From Labia minor (Eukaryota; Arthropoda; Insecta; Dermaptera; Spongiphoridae), in the NCBI GenBank assembly GCA_963082975.1, contig OY720346.1:42633296-42697295 (forward strand): a stretch of DNA of 64,000 nt. Direction: 5' to 3'. Below the pieces are notes generated by a model. That model was given only the letters and a program-made list of their open reading frames with translations. It was not told the origin of the DNA and searched no databases. Shown here in pieces: positions 23,311-34,549 of this stretch. Position 1 is the first letter of the stretch, and each line of letters begins with the position of its first letter. The position numbers and the translations under genes were made by a program.

Positions 23311-24450
23311 ACTGCTAAGTGATCAACCCTTTATAATAATCAATTGCTAAACAAATATAAAATTTGATATATAAATTACATTAAAGTAAATGAACTTTAT
23401 AGTTGATTTATAAGAGAGTTATAATTTCCCATGATACTTATTATTATATTTTTTTTAATTTCTTTCATCATTAAATGTTAATTTTATTATAATTTATTAT
23501 TTTATTCTAATCTGAATGAATTCAAATTTACCTCTTTCCTAATTATTCTTCGATGGATTTACTTATTATTTTCTATTAATAATAAACAGAGTGTTACCAA
23601 CTAAATTAATGATCAATTTCATTAATTTTAAACCCAAACCATACTAAGCCTTCAATATACGACAATATATAATTTACAAAGAATTAATAAAATATCTAAA
23701 TTATATTATTGTATTTTCTACCTATACTATTATAATCACAATTAATATTATATTTATTAACACAATAAATAATTATAATTAACATTTATTAAGTTATTAT
23801 ATATATATATATATATAATCATTTAATTATAATTATTTTTTTATATTATTAAAGAGTATTATACAAAAAACAAACCACAAATGGATTAATTGTGTAGGTG
23901 GAAATGTTAGGAGGGAAAAGAGAAGAAAAATACTCTTTTAGGAATTTAATAAAAAATAAAAAAAAAAATTAATAAATGAAAAAAATCAAAAGAGGATTTT
24001 TTACTCTTCAAGTTAAATTGGATTTTCTATGTGTGTGTATTTGTTTGTGTGTGTGGATGGATGGATGGAGGGTTGTAAGATCTTACACATATCCTTTCTC
24101 CCTTTTTCTCTTTCTTTTTCTTCTAGTTCCCCTTCCCACATTTATCTCTCTCTCTCTCTCTCTGTATGTGTTTTTTCCATCATTCTGTAATCCTTTGTGA
24201 GATATGATACCATCTGAGTAGATAAAAACTCTTTAATCTGTCAGACAGGCTCAGAAACAAAAAAAATCACTCTTTTTTCAACTAACTATTTTCACCTAAA
24301 TAGATTTGTTATCAAGAATATAATAATATAATTATACTATATATTATATCACAATTATGGGTCATAATATATATGAAGAAATTCACTACACTACAAAATA
24401 TTTATTACATAGCCATCTTATCAAAAAATATAATAAATAAATAAACATAT
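23311..24450. other. AT-rich DNA with GT and CT microsatellites (also 41698-42837)
   Basis: A TA run is at 23800-23816, a GT-rich run at 24031-24053 leads into GGATGGATGG, and a CT run lies at 24147-24163. The ORF across 23976-24200 is low complexity and not supported. Confidence 0.45.
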
Positions 24451-25050
24451 TTATTAAGGAAATTTTTATTTAAAGACCACATAGTTTGTCTAAATTATTT
24501 ATTAAATTAAAATAACTGTACAACGTTTCGACTGCTTATTCTGCAGTCGTTATCAAGTACTGAACGCTTGCTCCGATTCCGCTTGAATTTAATAAATAAT
24601 TTATACAATCTATCTTCTTCTTCTTAGCCTTATTTCCCACGGGGTGTGGGGTCGGCTCTTCTCGTTAATTGGCGCAAACTAATTCTGTTGTTGGCGTCGT
24701 CTGTAGAGAGACCAGATGCCATTAGATCTCTCGTTATACGGCAGGACCAGCTGGTTTTAGGCCTCCCACGCGGTCTTTGGTTTTCGGTTCCTTAGAACTG
24801 CAGCAAGTTCTCTGCTGCGACCAGTTAGTGAACCCACATTTAAGGTGACAAAACGAAATCTTGTGGTACTCAACTTTCGATGACGTGATGATGGTGTTGA
24901 CGACTTTGATGTAGCTCTGGACGATTTGAGTGAGGTTGATGGCAATGATGCTGATGCTGACCGATGTGACGATGTTCGTGTCGGTGATGATATCCTTATG
25001 ATATCATTTATACAATCTATGTAGTCTTTAAATAAAAATTTCCTTAATAA
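24451..25050. mobile_element. Inverted-repeat (MITE-like) element split by a LINE, copy 1
   Basis: The left end (24451 onward: TTATTAAGGAAATTTTTATT, then TAAAGACCACATAG) is repeated inverted at the right end (25014-25050). The arms match over about 40 bp with two or three differences. Without the inserted LINE the element is about 190 bp. The left interior has CAACGTTTCGACTGC followed by CTGCAGTCGTTATCAAG, a motif pair often seen near the ends of several transposon groups. The superfamily is uncertain. Confidence 0.65.
24614..25005 (-). mobile_element. Internally deleted LINE: endonuclease start fused to ORF2 C-terminus, copy 1
   Basis: On the minus strand the frame opens with a Ser/Thr-rich leader, then TTRFRFVTLNVGSLTGRSRE and LAAVLR. 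This is the start of an AP-endonuclease domain (L...T.NVG.MTGR..EL..). About 20 codons later the neighbouring frame reads RPRGRPKTSW, GLSTDDANNRISLRQLTRRA and DPTPRGK then stop, the extreme C-terminus of an RTE/craft-like ORF2. The reverse transcriptase between is gone, so roughly 390 bp represents both ends. The 3' tail is AAG repeats. A 15-bp direct repeat, ATTTATACAATCTAT, flanks it (24599-24613 and 25006-25020), showing it inserted as this short unit. Confidence 0.8.
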
Positions 25051-26449
25051 TTATGAAAATAACCACAAAAGCTTTAATAAATAATCATATTAATATTTTT
25101 TTTTATTAAAAAAATAAAATAATTAATTACTAAATTAATAAAAATTATTTACTTCAATACTTTTTTAAAATGAATTCATATTTTATATTAAATAATAATA
25201 TAATAAATAATAATAAAGGTTACTTGACTTTTTTGTTGTTATTCAAATTCATTTATTATTATATTTAAATAATAATAGTTATATAATATATTTATATTTA
25301 TACTATATGATTTATATGATGAATATAGGTTTATAATATATATAGATATATTGATATATATATAATTGTTGTTGGAGGTGTTGACATTGTTGTGGGTTCA
25401 GAATTATTACTAATATTGATGGAAAATATATATATTAGTAATAAATAAATACACTTTGAAAAGTCAATTCAATTTTCATTTTCAATTTTATTATAATGTA
25501 TCGATGATGGTGAATGTAGAAAATGTAAAAAGAGATAGAGAGGGCGAGGGTGTGATAGTAGTGGCAGGTTTCAATCTCCTCAGCTTTTTTCTGGATAATG
25601 CTATCTCCATTCATGATTTTCAACATTATAGTGGATAGGATAGTGTGTGTATGTGTGTGTTTATAAAGGGTGGAATGGAGAAATGGTAGAATGTAAATAG
25701 GATATTGGTAGTGGAGAAAAAGAGATAGAAAATTGTAACCACAAAAGAGAGAGAGGGTAAAGGATGAAAATGATTTGTGTGTTTGAGAGTAAAGTGAAAA
25801 TATCAAGGAGAAAGAGAGAGAGAGAGAAGAGCGTTAATAAAGAATATAATATTTCAGAGTGGCAATTGACTCTTAATTAAGGAAACAACAACATTAGCAT
25901 CATTAAAATTATGAATTTAAATAGAAAAAATGTTAAAGAGAGAGAGAGAGAGACAGAAAGAAAGATAATAATTATAAAAATTTTATAAAATTAATATTTT
26001 AAAAGAGATAACATAACACTAGAAAAAATTAAATATAATTCCGGTTTTTTTTCAAGTATTTTTGTGAGATTTGAATTTCGGCGTTTTGGTCCACATTTTC
26101 AAGAGAATTTTGAAATTCTAAGTCTTATGTGTCTGATCAAAAATTATTACAATAATTTAATACTCTTGGTCCAAAACTTTGGTATTAAAATTTCACAAAA
26201 ATAAGAGAAATCAACTTTTCATAATTAAAAGTAATGTTTGCGCTATGAGGGCGCTGTTGTCGGGCAATCATACGATTGAGAAAGTCCATTTCATTGCCGG
26301 CTAAAAACGCCCTCCATGGCGATAATATTTTGTTTGTAATCACAATACTATTGTCTTTAAAAATGTTCTAAGTGTATTTATTTATAATTACCAAACATCA
26401 TTTTTGAACTTTTTTTAAACAATCTAGTGATAATCAAGAAAATCATAAT
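25051..26449. other. AT-rich DNA, GA microsatellites, small GC island (also 43438-44836)
   Basis: GA runs lie near 25811-25826 and 25938-25952. 26240-26325 is GC-richer (GGGCGCTGTTGTCGGG, CGCCCTCCATGGCG) without an interpretable frame. Short ORFs at 25435-25806 are low complexity. Confidence 0.4.
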
Positions 26450-26496
26450 TTTTCCAGCAATTTACTCATCGAATTATTTTTGTTTTTTGTTGCATA

Positions 26497-26935
26497 GAAG
26501 AGGAAGAAGTGGACACAATTCAAGGAAGAAATTCTATCACGAGAGGCACAATTAAGAGAGTAGTAGGGGAGTTCATTAAAAGAGCCAAGTTTTGCTTTCG
26601 GTTCTATATCGCCGCCACGACTGATGAGAAAAACGAAACGTATCCTCGACAATGCTCGTCTCCAGAAAAAGAGTCCTATCCAAAGAAAAATTGAAGGAAT
26701 TAGAACTTCTCTTATCCCTTAAAACTTGATTTTGCTTTAATACAAGGGTATATAAGGGTCCACTTAAGGAAGATTGCACAATTGGCAGGAAGACAACATC
26801 TACATCTACATGATATGTCCCTAAATCCTAAATTACGAGAGATTACGTTAAAAAATAAAACCATTAAAAAACACTTAATAAATTTGACCCAATCTAATTT
26901 ATTTTTTATTGATTTTTTAGGAATCAAAAACTTGT
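26497..26935 (+). pseudogene. Unidentified coding relic after a splice-acceptor-like site, copy 1
   Basis: TTTTGTTTTTTGTTGCATAG at 26477-26496 looks like a 3' splice site. One frame after it reads KRKKWTQFKEEILSREAQL, then two stops, then SPPRLMRKTKRILDN and QKKSPIQRKIEGIRTSLIP. After a shift, another frame stays open from ALIQGYIRVHLRKIAQLA to GIKNL then stop (26935). The charged, coiled-coil-like composition and locally raised GC suggest former coding sequence. I cannot name the protein. It could also be transposon-derived. Confidence 0.3.
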
Positions 26936-27771
26936 GATTTTTCTTTTTTGCGACTTTTGTGATATTATTTATTTATATTTTTATTTTAACTGTTTCAAGG
27001 GTGGTCTTCGATACAATTGGCAAATGGATTAATTAAGGATAGCACTGTTCTACAGTTGACAATTTTCAGTTAGGGATGCAAGTAGTACTATCAATCAATT
27101 ACTCTTTGGAATATAAAATCGCTCAACACTTATTTTATGAAATTTAGATTCTAAAATAATAAGGTTCACATGGAAATCAAGTCACAAGAACATACGTACT
27201 TCTCTATTCAACTAATTTTGAGATATTTGCAGTGAATTTTGTTTTTTTGTTGGATAAAATTTGTTTATTTGTTGTAGGGTACTTATTAAAAAAAACAAAT
27301 AAAATCAAAGGTAAAATGTACAAAAAAATTTTAAATTAAAATTTAATTTAATATTTATGAAATTAAATTGAATCGCATTAAACAACAAAAAATTATTATA
27401 AAATTTAAAAAAAAAATATAAAATTATAAGTATTTATTTTAATAAAAAATAATATATATATATATATATATTTAAAAGATGTATTATAAAATGTGAGTAT
27501 GGGTATGTGTGTGTGTCTGTATGTGTATTTAAATTTAGAAAAGGGGGATAAAGAGAGAGGGAAGAGATAAGTCGTGAGAGGAAAGGAGGAGGAAGGTAGT
27601 ATGTGGTGGAAAAGGAAGAAGAGGAGGGGTTGGAGATTTAGAGATTTAGACCTCAAATTAAGGGTGAATAATTACATCCCAAAGGGGCGTAAACTCCTTT
27701 TGGCTAATGTCCAGACGTTTATAATTCTCCTGAAGGGATTTCTTTCTTTCCATTTATTTTTTAATGCTCAA
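26936..27771. other. AT-rich DNA, purine-rich block (also 45323-46158)
   Basis: No gene supported. A TA run is at 27451-27470, a GT run near 27506-27516 and a strongly purine-rich block at 27537-27645, the source of the short ORFs there. Confidence 0.4.
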
Positions 27772-27893
27772 ATGAGGGGACACATTTCTAGAAATTTATT
27801 TTTATTAGATTACTTTTATCAATCAATGATTTATCTAATATCTAATATATATATGAACATTTCTCTACTAATCGGGAAATTGTGTCCCTCACA
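27772..27893. repeat. Short inverted-repeat element (about 120 bp), copy 1
   Basis: The left end ATGAGGGGACACATTTC is mirrored at the right end by GAAATTGTGTCCCTCACATT. Arms of about 17 bp with two mismatches enclose AT-rich DNA. This is MITE-like. No clear target-site duplication. Confidence 0.5.
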
Positions 27894-28060
27894 TTAATTT
27901 TACTGAAGAATTAAATAATTCTACTTAATCGTAGTAAAACTACAAAATATATTGTAACATATCTTATTAATAAAAAGTGATACACTACGATAAAGTTACT
28001 AGTAAAATATTATTTTTTATAAATATCGCTTTAAATAGGGAAAAAGTTAGTCCCCTGATG

Positions 28061-28376
28061 ACCAAGGGTAGGCAACCTTTTAAGACGGAAGAGCCAAAAG
28101 TTACAATTTACAAAATTTCCTAATTTTTTAACAGCCTTTAATATTTTTGTTTCATCATTATGACATTTAATTAGGATTTGATATATAGATTTGATTTTTG
28201 ATTTAAAATAAATAAATTGTTCCCAGTTGAGTGTTTTTATCTTGTTTGCATTATATATATTTTTATTGCAATCTAATATATTGAGATTTAAAAATAAAAT
28301 AATATAATTATTAATATAAGCGTATGGAACTGGAGAGCAACTTCTTGAGATCGGAAGAGCCATGGTCGATCACCAG
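28061..28376. mobile_element. Possible hAT-type non-autonomous relic, copy 1
   Basis: The left end CAAGGGTAGGCAACCTTTTA resembles the CAGGGGTAGGCAACC ends of hAT MITEs. The right end, GAGCCATGGTCGATCACCAG, resembles the degenerate mirror of it. AGAGCCA occurs just inside both ends. I see no matching 8-bp duplication, so the call is tentative. Confidence 0.4.
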
Positions 28377-28569
28377 AATAGTATAAATATCAAACAATTT
28401 AATCTATAAAATAGTTTTTTTTAAATTTCACTATTTCTGATAAAATTTCTTAGAAAAATAATAGTTATTTCCAAATTTTATGGGTTAATTTTTTTAATTT
28501 ATTATTATTGATAAAAAGAAATCTAAAGTTTATTTTGTAATTTTAAAGAGTCCTCTACTTCTACTTAAG

Positions 28570-28707
28570 AGGCGCCACAGGGTGAGAGACTAGCGTCGCT
28601 GTCTCACATTCTCGTGGTCCCAGGTTCAAGTCCCTGGCTTGGCAAGGGTATTTCTCTAGCTAGGCTCTTATACTTCTAAATGTTGTCCATTGTAGTTCAA
28701 GGCATGC
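28570..28707 (+). mobile_element. tRNA-derived SINE head, copy 1, at the duplication joint
   Basis: GGCGCCACAGGGTGAGAGAC, an A-box-like stretch, TCTCACATTCTCGTGGTCCC and the B-box GGTTCAAGTCC (28623-28633) are followed by GGCAAGGGTATTTCTCTAGC. All align with the head of the SINE at 22511-22795. The body beyond TCTAGCTAG differs from that SINE. The tandem-duplication joint (28707/28708) falls about 45 bp after the recognisable head. Confidence 0.8.
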
Positions 28708-30910
28708 AAAAGGCATTTTCTATATTAAACACAGAACAGAAAAAAAAATTATATTTGATAGTGAACAGAGGGAGAATCAGTAATGGAATATTTCATCTGT
28801 ACCAGAGCATGACAAGCAACAGAAGCAGTTAATCTATCTTATCGAATATAATGGAAATAATTCGACATTATTTTTATTTTATTCTTTTTTTTGAGAGAAA
28901 AGGTATTAAGAAGATTGTGATATTGGGAATTCTCTAATATATATAATTGAGAGACATGGAGAATGTAGAGAATATATACCTACATATATATATATATATA
29001 TATATATTTGTATACAATTAAAAAAAATGGATAATATTCACAAGTAAATAAGTTTAGAGTGATTTCGTTACAAAAACAATAGAGAAGGCTTTTGGAATTG
29101 TAAACATTTATGTGAACTGTTTATTTTTAAAGTGGCCTAACTCCGTTTTTCATTTTTTTTTTGCCGGTTATCATGGCTACTTGTACAACTTCATATTATT
29201 TATCAGTAAATTATTTCAGGTTGTTTAAATTCCAAGTAAATACAATAAATTTTTAACACATAAGTTTTCAGAATTAATTCAATAACTAAACCGTGTAGTT
29301 TAAAAGTGGCTTAACATCCATAAGATTTTGGCGTGGTGGAAATGTCATTCAAAAAAATAATTTACTGTTCGTTCCCCAGGATTATTAAAAAGAGTCGGAA
29401 AGGTAATGATTTTATAAGTACAATAAATGAAAGTAGACAAGAAGATTTTGTATCGATAACATTATTAGAAAATTTTTAAACGGGCAAAGAATTCAGATGG
29501 AGAATGAATAAACTGGTTAAATAATGTTGGATGCGTTTTGTCAGCAAAGAACCATATAAAATTTTCTATAAGACATCAATGAATGAGAATGAAAATTTAA
29601 AGTCCTGAATTTATTATCATGTCTGGTTAGAGCAAGAAAATTAGAAACTTTTGTATTTACTATAGAAATCTCAGACTAATTACAACACCACAAAATTCAA
29701 TTTTATAACAACGGAACATCATGATTTCTTCAAATCAAGTAGGCGATTGGTCCAAAAAAGGTTGAGAAACACTACCCTAGATAAAATACAAGGTCGCTTT
29801 ATTAAAAAAAAATTGTGGTTGGACGTAAATACGCCTAACTATATTTGGCGGATGAAGTGAGGGAGAGAGAGCGTTTGAATAGGAAACTTAACTTATCATT
29901 ATCTATGAAGAATATTCCAACTATCTTGTACGCAACTTCCTCAACGTCTATACGGAATTTTGACTGGCAATAAAGAATAACAATAAAATACAATAGGCAA
30001 CTCAGCTAATACAAATTTTGAAAAAGCGGGTGAAATGAAAAAAAATTGTAAAAATACTGATTAGGGGAGGTGACCCAAATAGGTTTAAAGCAAAGTATGT
30101 TGGAGAGGCTAATGATTCTTCAGTATCAAGAAATCCACAATATGTAGAGAAGAATAGATTCATAGACATACAATAAGAAATACAAACTAATGAAAAGTGC
30201 CATAAGAATGAAAAGTTATTGAAAGAATGAAGGTGTGGAATGGTGAAAAAGAGTTAAATAGAGTCGAAAGAATAGCATGATGGGAGTGAATGTAGAATAT
30301 GTGGATATGCAAGTAAAAATATAGAACTGAGTGTAAGATTTTGATGATGGAAATGAGTGCAAGTTTAATTGAATGAAGACATAAAATGTAAATAAGTGTG
30401 ATCGGATTAAAGTGTTGAATAGGTGGTTGAGTTTAGAGATGTGTTAATGGTGGAAAGTATGGAAAAGTCAAATAAGAATGATGGAAAAGAGAAGAAAACA
30501 GATTAAATAAATAGATACGTAATATGAATTGTAGTTAGTTAAAATTGATGTTTACTAAAGAATTTAAATGTACATATGTTGTACACCTAAACTCTAATAA
30601 GAGAAGAAAAGAATCAAACAAATAAATAATTAAAATAAATAAATATATAATAATATATCTATGACGTAATTGATATAATTATAATTATAATCTTTGAGTT
30701 GATTATTGAGTAATATATATAAAAGAATATATATAATAAATAAAATGGGGATCATTTAAGAAGACATTAGAAAATCCAAAAAATGACACTCGTAGTATCG
30801 AAAATTGTTTGTTTTTAAAAAGCCTTATTACTCCCAAAATTGTTGTTAAAGTTTCATCTATTCATTGTCACTGTCGATTGGAAAAAACAAACTTTTATTT
30901 ATTTAGAAAA

Positions 30911-31257
30911 ATGGAAACAAATGAGTTTTCTGCTGCTCTATTTAAAAGGTTTAACACCAAACATTCACTTCCTCTGAAATGATTGACGAAATCCGCGATG
31001 TTGATGGTTTTTGAGTGTGTAAAATAGTTGAGGCCAGAGGTACATCACAAGGTTCTTGTTTTCAATTTTACACAAAAAAAATTGAACAAAATGAGCTTGC
31101 TCTCAGTAAATAATAAACGCAATCATGTGATCGATTCAGAGGCTTGTTTAACATTTTCTGGGACAATACATAACAGCTGACAAGAGATGGGTGCCCTACT
31201 ACAATTTAGAAACGATTCACTTCAAACGAGGGGGTCATTGTCCAAACAGTTGTATAT
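30911..31257 (+). pseudogene. Decayed mariner transposase fragment, copy 2
   Basis: Identical to 12524-12870 because it lies in the second tandem unit. It has the same frameshifts and stops. Confidence 0.7.
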
Positions 31258-33606
31258 TTTAAGGATCTTCCGAGAACAATGTAACAAGCTAAAAGGACAC
31301 ATAAAAACTAATTGACCCGAAAACGATTTGATTTTTGATCTTTTTATCTAAGTACTTCTTGAATATTGTAGAATAATGATTTTTTAAAATTTTAAAAATA
31401 TAATTTTTTTTTTATAAATTTTTCTTTATTTATTTTATGATTCATATAAATATTCAATCGAGAAAAGAAATATTCTTCTGGAAGATGGTATTTGAATATT
31501 TAAAGACGACAACCAAACCCCACCTCCATCAACTCTTATTCAAAGAGAGAGAGAGAAAAAAAAACAATTTTTTTTTCTTTTGATAGCATCAACATCTTCT
31601 GCTCTTATGGGCCTATCAAATAAAAAAACGGTTCGTTCATTGTTACGTTTTTAAATCAGTCTTAAAAACCTCCATCCATTCTCTTCATCCACCCACTCCC
31701 AACTCCCAGCGTCATATATGAAGGGAGCGTATCGAAATTATTCCATCCCAGTTGAATAATTCTCTCGCTCTCTCCTTCTCCCGTTGTCATTTGCTTAAAA
31801 AGAAATCGTATGGCCCTTCTTTCCAGTTCCTCTTTCCCCCTTCTATCCAACTCTTTTCCTTCCCAGTCCATCTATTTCATTCACCGTCATTCCATCCTAG
31901 CAATTTGATTAGCGCAAACGTTACTTTATTTCTAGTCTAGTGAAAAAAGAAAAGAAAGAAGTGAGTGGGAAAAGGTCTTTTCTCTTTTCAAATCACCTTC
32001 AGCCCACCCGATCTCCCTACCTCCGTTCACCTATACACTTTTCCCTTACCATTCCCATCTTCTCTTGTCTTTTTTTTTTAACCATCAATGCGGTTTAGAA
32101 AATTCGATTTTATGTAGTCAAAAGATTTTTCTTCTTTTTGTTTTTATTTGAGAAAAACGAATAAATAAATAAAAATGGGTTTACAAAAAAAAAAAAAAAA
32201 AAAACATTCATGAATATTTATTATTAATTTTTTTGACTTAGAATGTATTAATTAATAATGTTATTAAATAAAAATATTTTTTTTTTAATAATAATTTGTG
32301 CAAAGTTTTTTTTCTGCCATATTTGTTTTGTTTAGTTATTTTTTTTAATTTGTAATATTTAGGCCCACATATTTTTATTCAATTTTGTTTATTTATTAAA
32401 ATTTATTCATATATCATAGAGAAGTTATTCTTCATAAAAAAATTTCATTTATTTAAAAATGAATTATATATTATATCAATATTTATTTATTTGTTTGTAT
32501 ATTTTATTTTATTTATTTGTATATTTTACTTTCAATCAAATTTACAATACTAGGAAATATGAATTCAATCTAATTAAACTGAATATAATAAGAAAAAATA
32601 AATGAAATGAAATTTCTAGTAAGCAACAATAAATTATATATATATTATATTATATTTTTAATCGCAATACATTATTCCATATATAATATGTATATAATTA
32701 CATATTCAATATTAATTATAGATTATATATGATGATTGTTTAATATTAATAATATTCTCATCAATATATTTATAGGTATTATTTATAATACATTAAAGAG
32801 GGTTGGAAAAAGACAGAAGAGTAATAGAGAATAAAAACAGGGAAAAAGTTGGAGGGGAGTGGGTGAGAAGGGATGGAAAAACTAAAGAATGAAACATTTT
32901 CACACAAGTGGAATTTTATTTTATATTATTATGATGTTTTTTTTAATATTCTTTCGTTTCCATTGCCTCCCAGAGGATTTGAAAAATATAAATCTTTTAT
33001 AACTCCTCGTTATTCTTTACTTTTCTATATTTTCTTCTTTTTTATATTTTATATTTGGCCATTAAAATTTCGTTAAAAGTTATTTATTCTTTTTCCATTA
33101 CCGGTCAGTTATAGAAAGGACCAATTTAAGTAGTTATTTAATTTTCTAATCAATTAAATAGAATATTAAATCATTACAAGTTGAATGACAATGTAATGGC
33201 ACTACTACCATATATACATATAATGTCAAAAAATGGAATTAATAAAATAAAATAAAATCTTTAGCAACTGGACTATGTTGTAAAATAATATACCGTGGCT
33301 ATGAGAGAATTCTAGGTCCAGGTGTGGATGTGGTTTGGTCGACACCACGTTCTAATTCTTATGACTCGAAATCGATGGTTACTGGGGTGCCGTCTGAATT
33401 AAATCACGCCTGGGCGTAATTAGAAAATGAATATACAATAAAAATCTCTCGGTTTCCGTAGAGAGAAATTTTCTAAAATCGATATTAATAAACTTTATTT
33501 GATTTGATTTATTTACAAAAATTTAAGTGCATATACTATAATATAAAGAAAGAACAATTATCTACAATATTTTGAGTCAATGATTTACATATTCTATGGA
33601 TGCGAT

Positions 33607-34344
33607 CTTAAAACGGCCGTTTTCTAATAGATGCCAGAATGCGCGCATGATGCATCAGCCAATCTTACTTGACATTTGTTCTCATTGCTTTGACATTAGT
33701 CAATAGAAAATAAAAGGCAAAGGCACTAGTTTTCTTTGACCTCGGTAAATATATCGAATTTTGTACCAGATAAGGAGCATTTGCGGATAGCACTTCTAAT
33801 CCTCTTCAATTGGAAGAAATCTAACCTCGAAGAGTATAGAATTCTTGTTAAGGTCAATGGCGACAATGCTCTAATTGAAACTCGGTGCAGAGTGGGATTT
33901 CGGCAATTCAAAGACGATATTTTTAACGTCACCGACAAGGAGCGCAACAATCGTCCAAAAGTTTTGCAGGACATCGAATTCCAAAAATTATTAGACGAAA
34001 ACGACACCAAATCGCAGAAACAACTTGCCGCGCAGGTGAATGTTAGCCTTCAAGCAATTTCGAAATACCTTCATGCAATGGAAAAGATGCAAAAGATTGA
34101 GAAGTGGGTGCCGCATCAATTGAACTACTGGAACGACGATAGAACACGTACGAAATCTTATTTGAACGGCACAACAGAAAATCATTTCTGCATAAAATCA
34201 TCACTGGCAGTTAAGAATCTCAACATTGTCCGCTAAGTTAGATCGCATCCGGAAGAAGTCAATGCTGTGTGTTTAGTGAAACCAGAAGAGAATACTTCGA
34301 ATAAAAAATTGTGTTTTCCTCAAAAAAAAACAACCGTTTTAAGG
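33607..34344 (+). mobile_element. Internally deleted mariner transposon, copy 2
   Basis: Tandem-unit duplicate of 15220-15957, with the same terminal sequences and the same deletion. Confidence 0.6.
33739..34236 (+). pseudogene. Mariner transposase N-terminal half, copy 2
   Basis: Translation is identical to 15352-15849, with the same missing start and the same +1 frameshift before the catalytic region. Confidence 0.8.
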
Positions 34345-34549
34345 TTGTACACATGTTTGCAATACATTAAAAGAAATAAAATTTATTAATTAGTTTTTGA
34401 GGGAAAATATAACCAATGGATAGAGATTAGGTTATCTAACATAAGTATAACTTATATAAATTATTGTACTAGAAAGGTAAATTGGAATAAGACTCTCACA
34501 TGCTACTATTTCATCATGTTATATAATAATATAACAACACTATAATATA

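Larger units (their letters stand above)
10321..28707. repeat. 18,387-bp tandem duplication, copy 1
   Basis: Every landmark in this interval reappears 18,387 bp downstream. Identity begins at 10320/28707 and ends at 28708/47095, so the unit is about 10321-28707 with one or two bases of ambiguity at the joint. The sequence before copy 1 is AATGCC. At the copy1/copy2 joint it is GGCATGC followed by AAAAGGCATT. Long homopolymers match exactly: a 20-A run at 13798-13817 equals 32185-32204. No long repeat flanks the ends, only 1-2 bp of shared sequence. It is either a very recent tandem duplication or an assembly duplication. Confidence 0.95.

Noticed and set aside
28570-28650. Functional tRNA gene
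   Set aside because: Only the B-box is good. No complete acceptor stem or anticodon arm forms, and the block matches a dispersed SINE.
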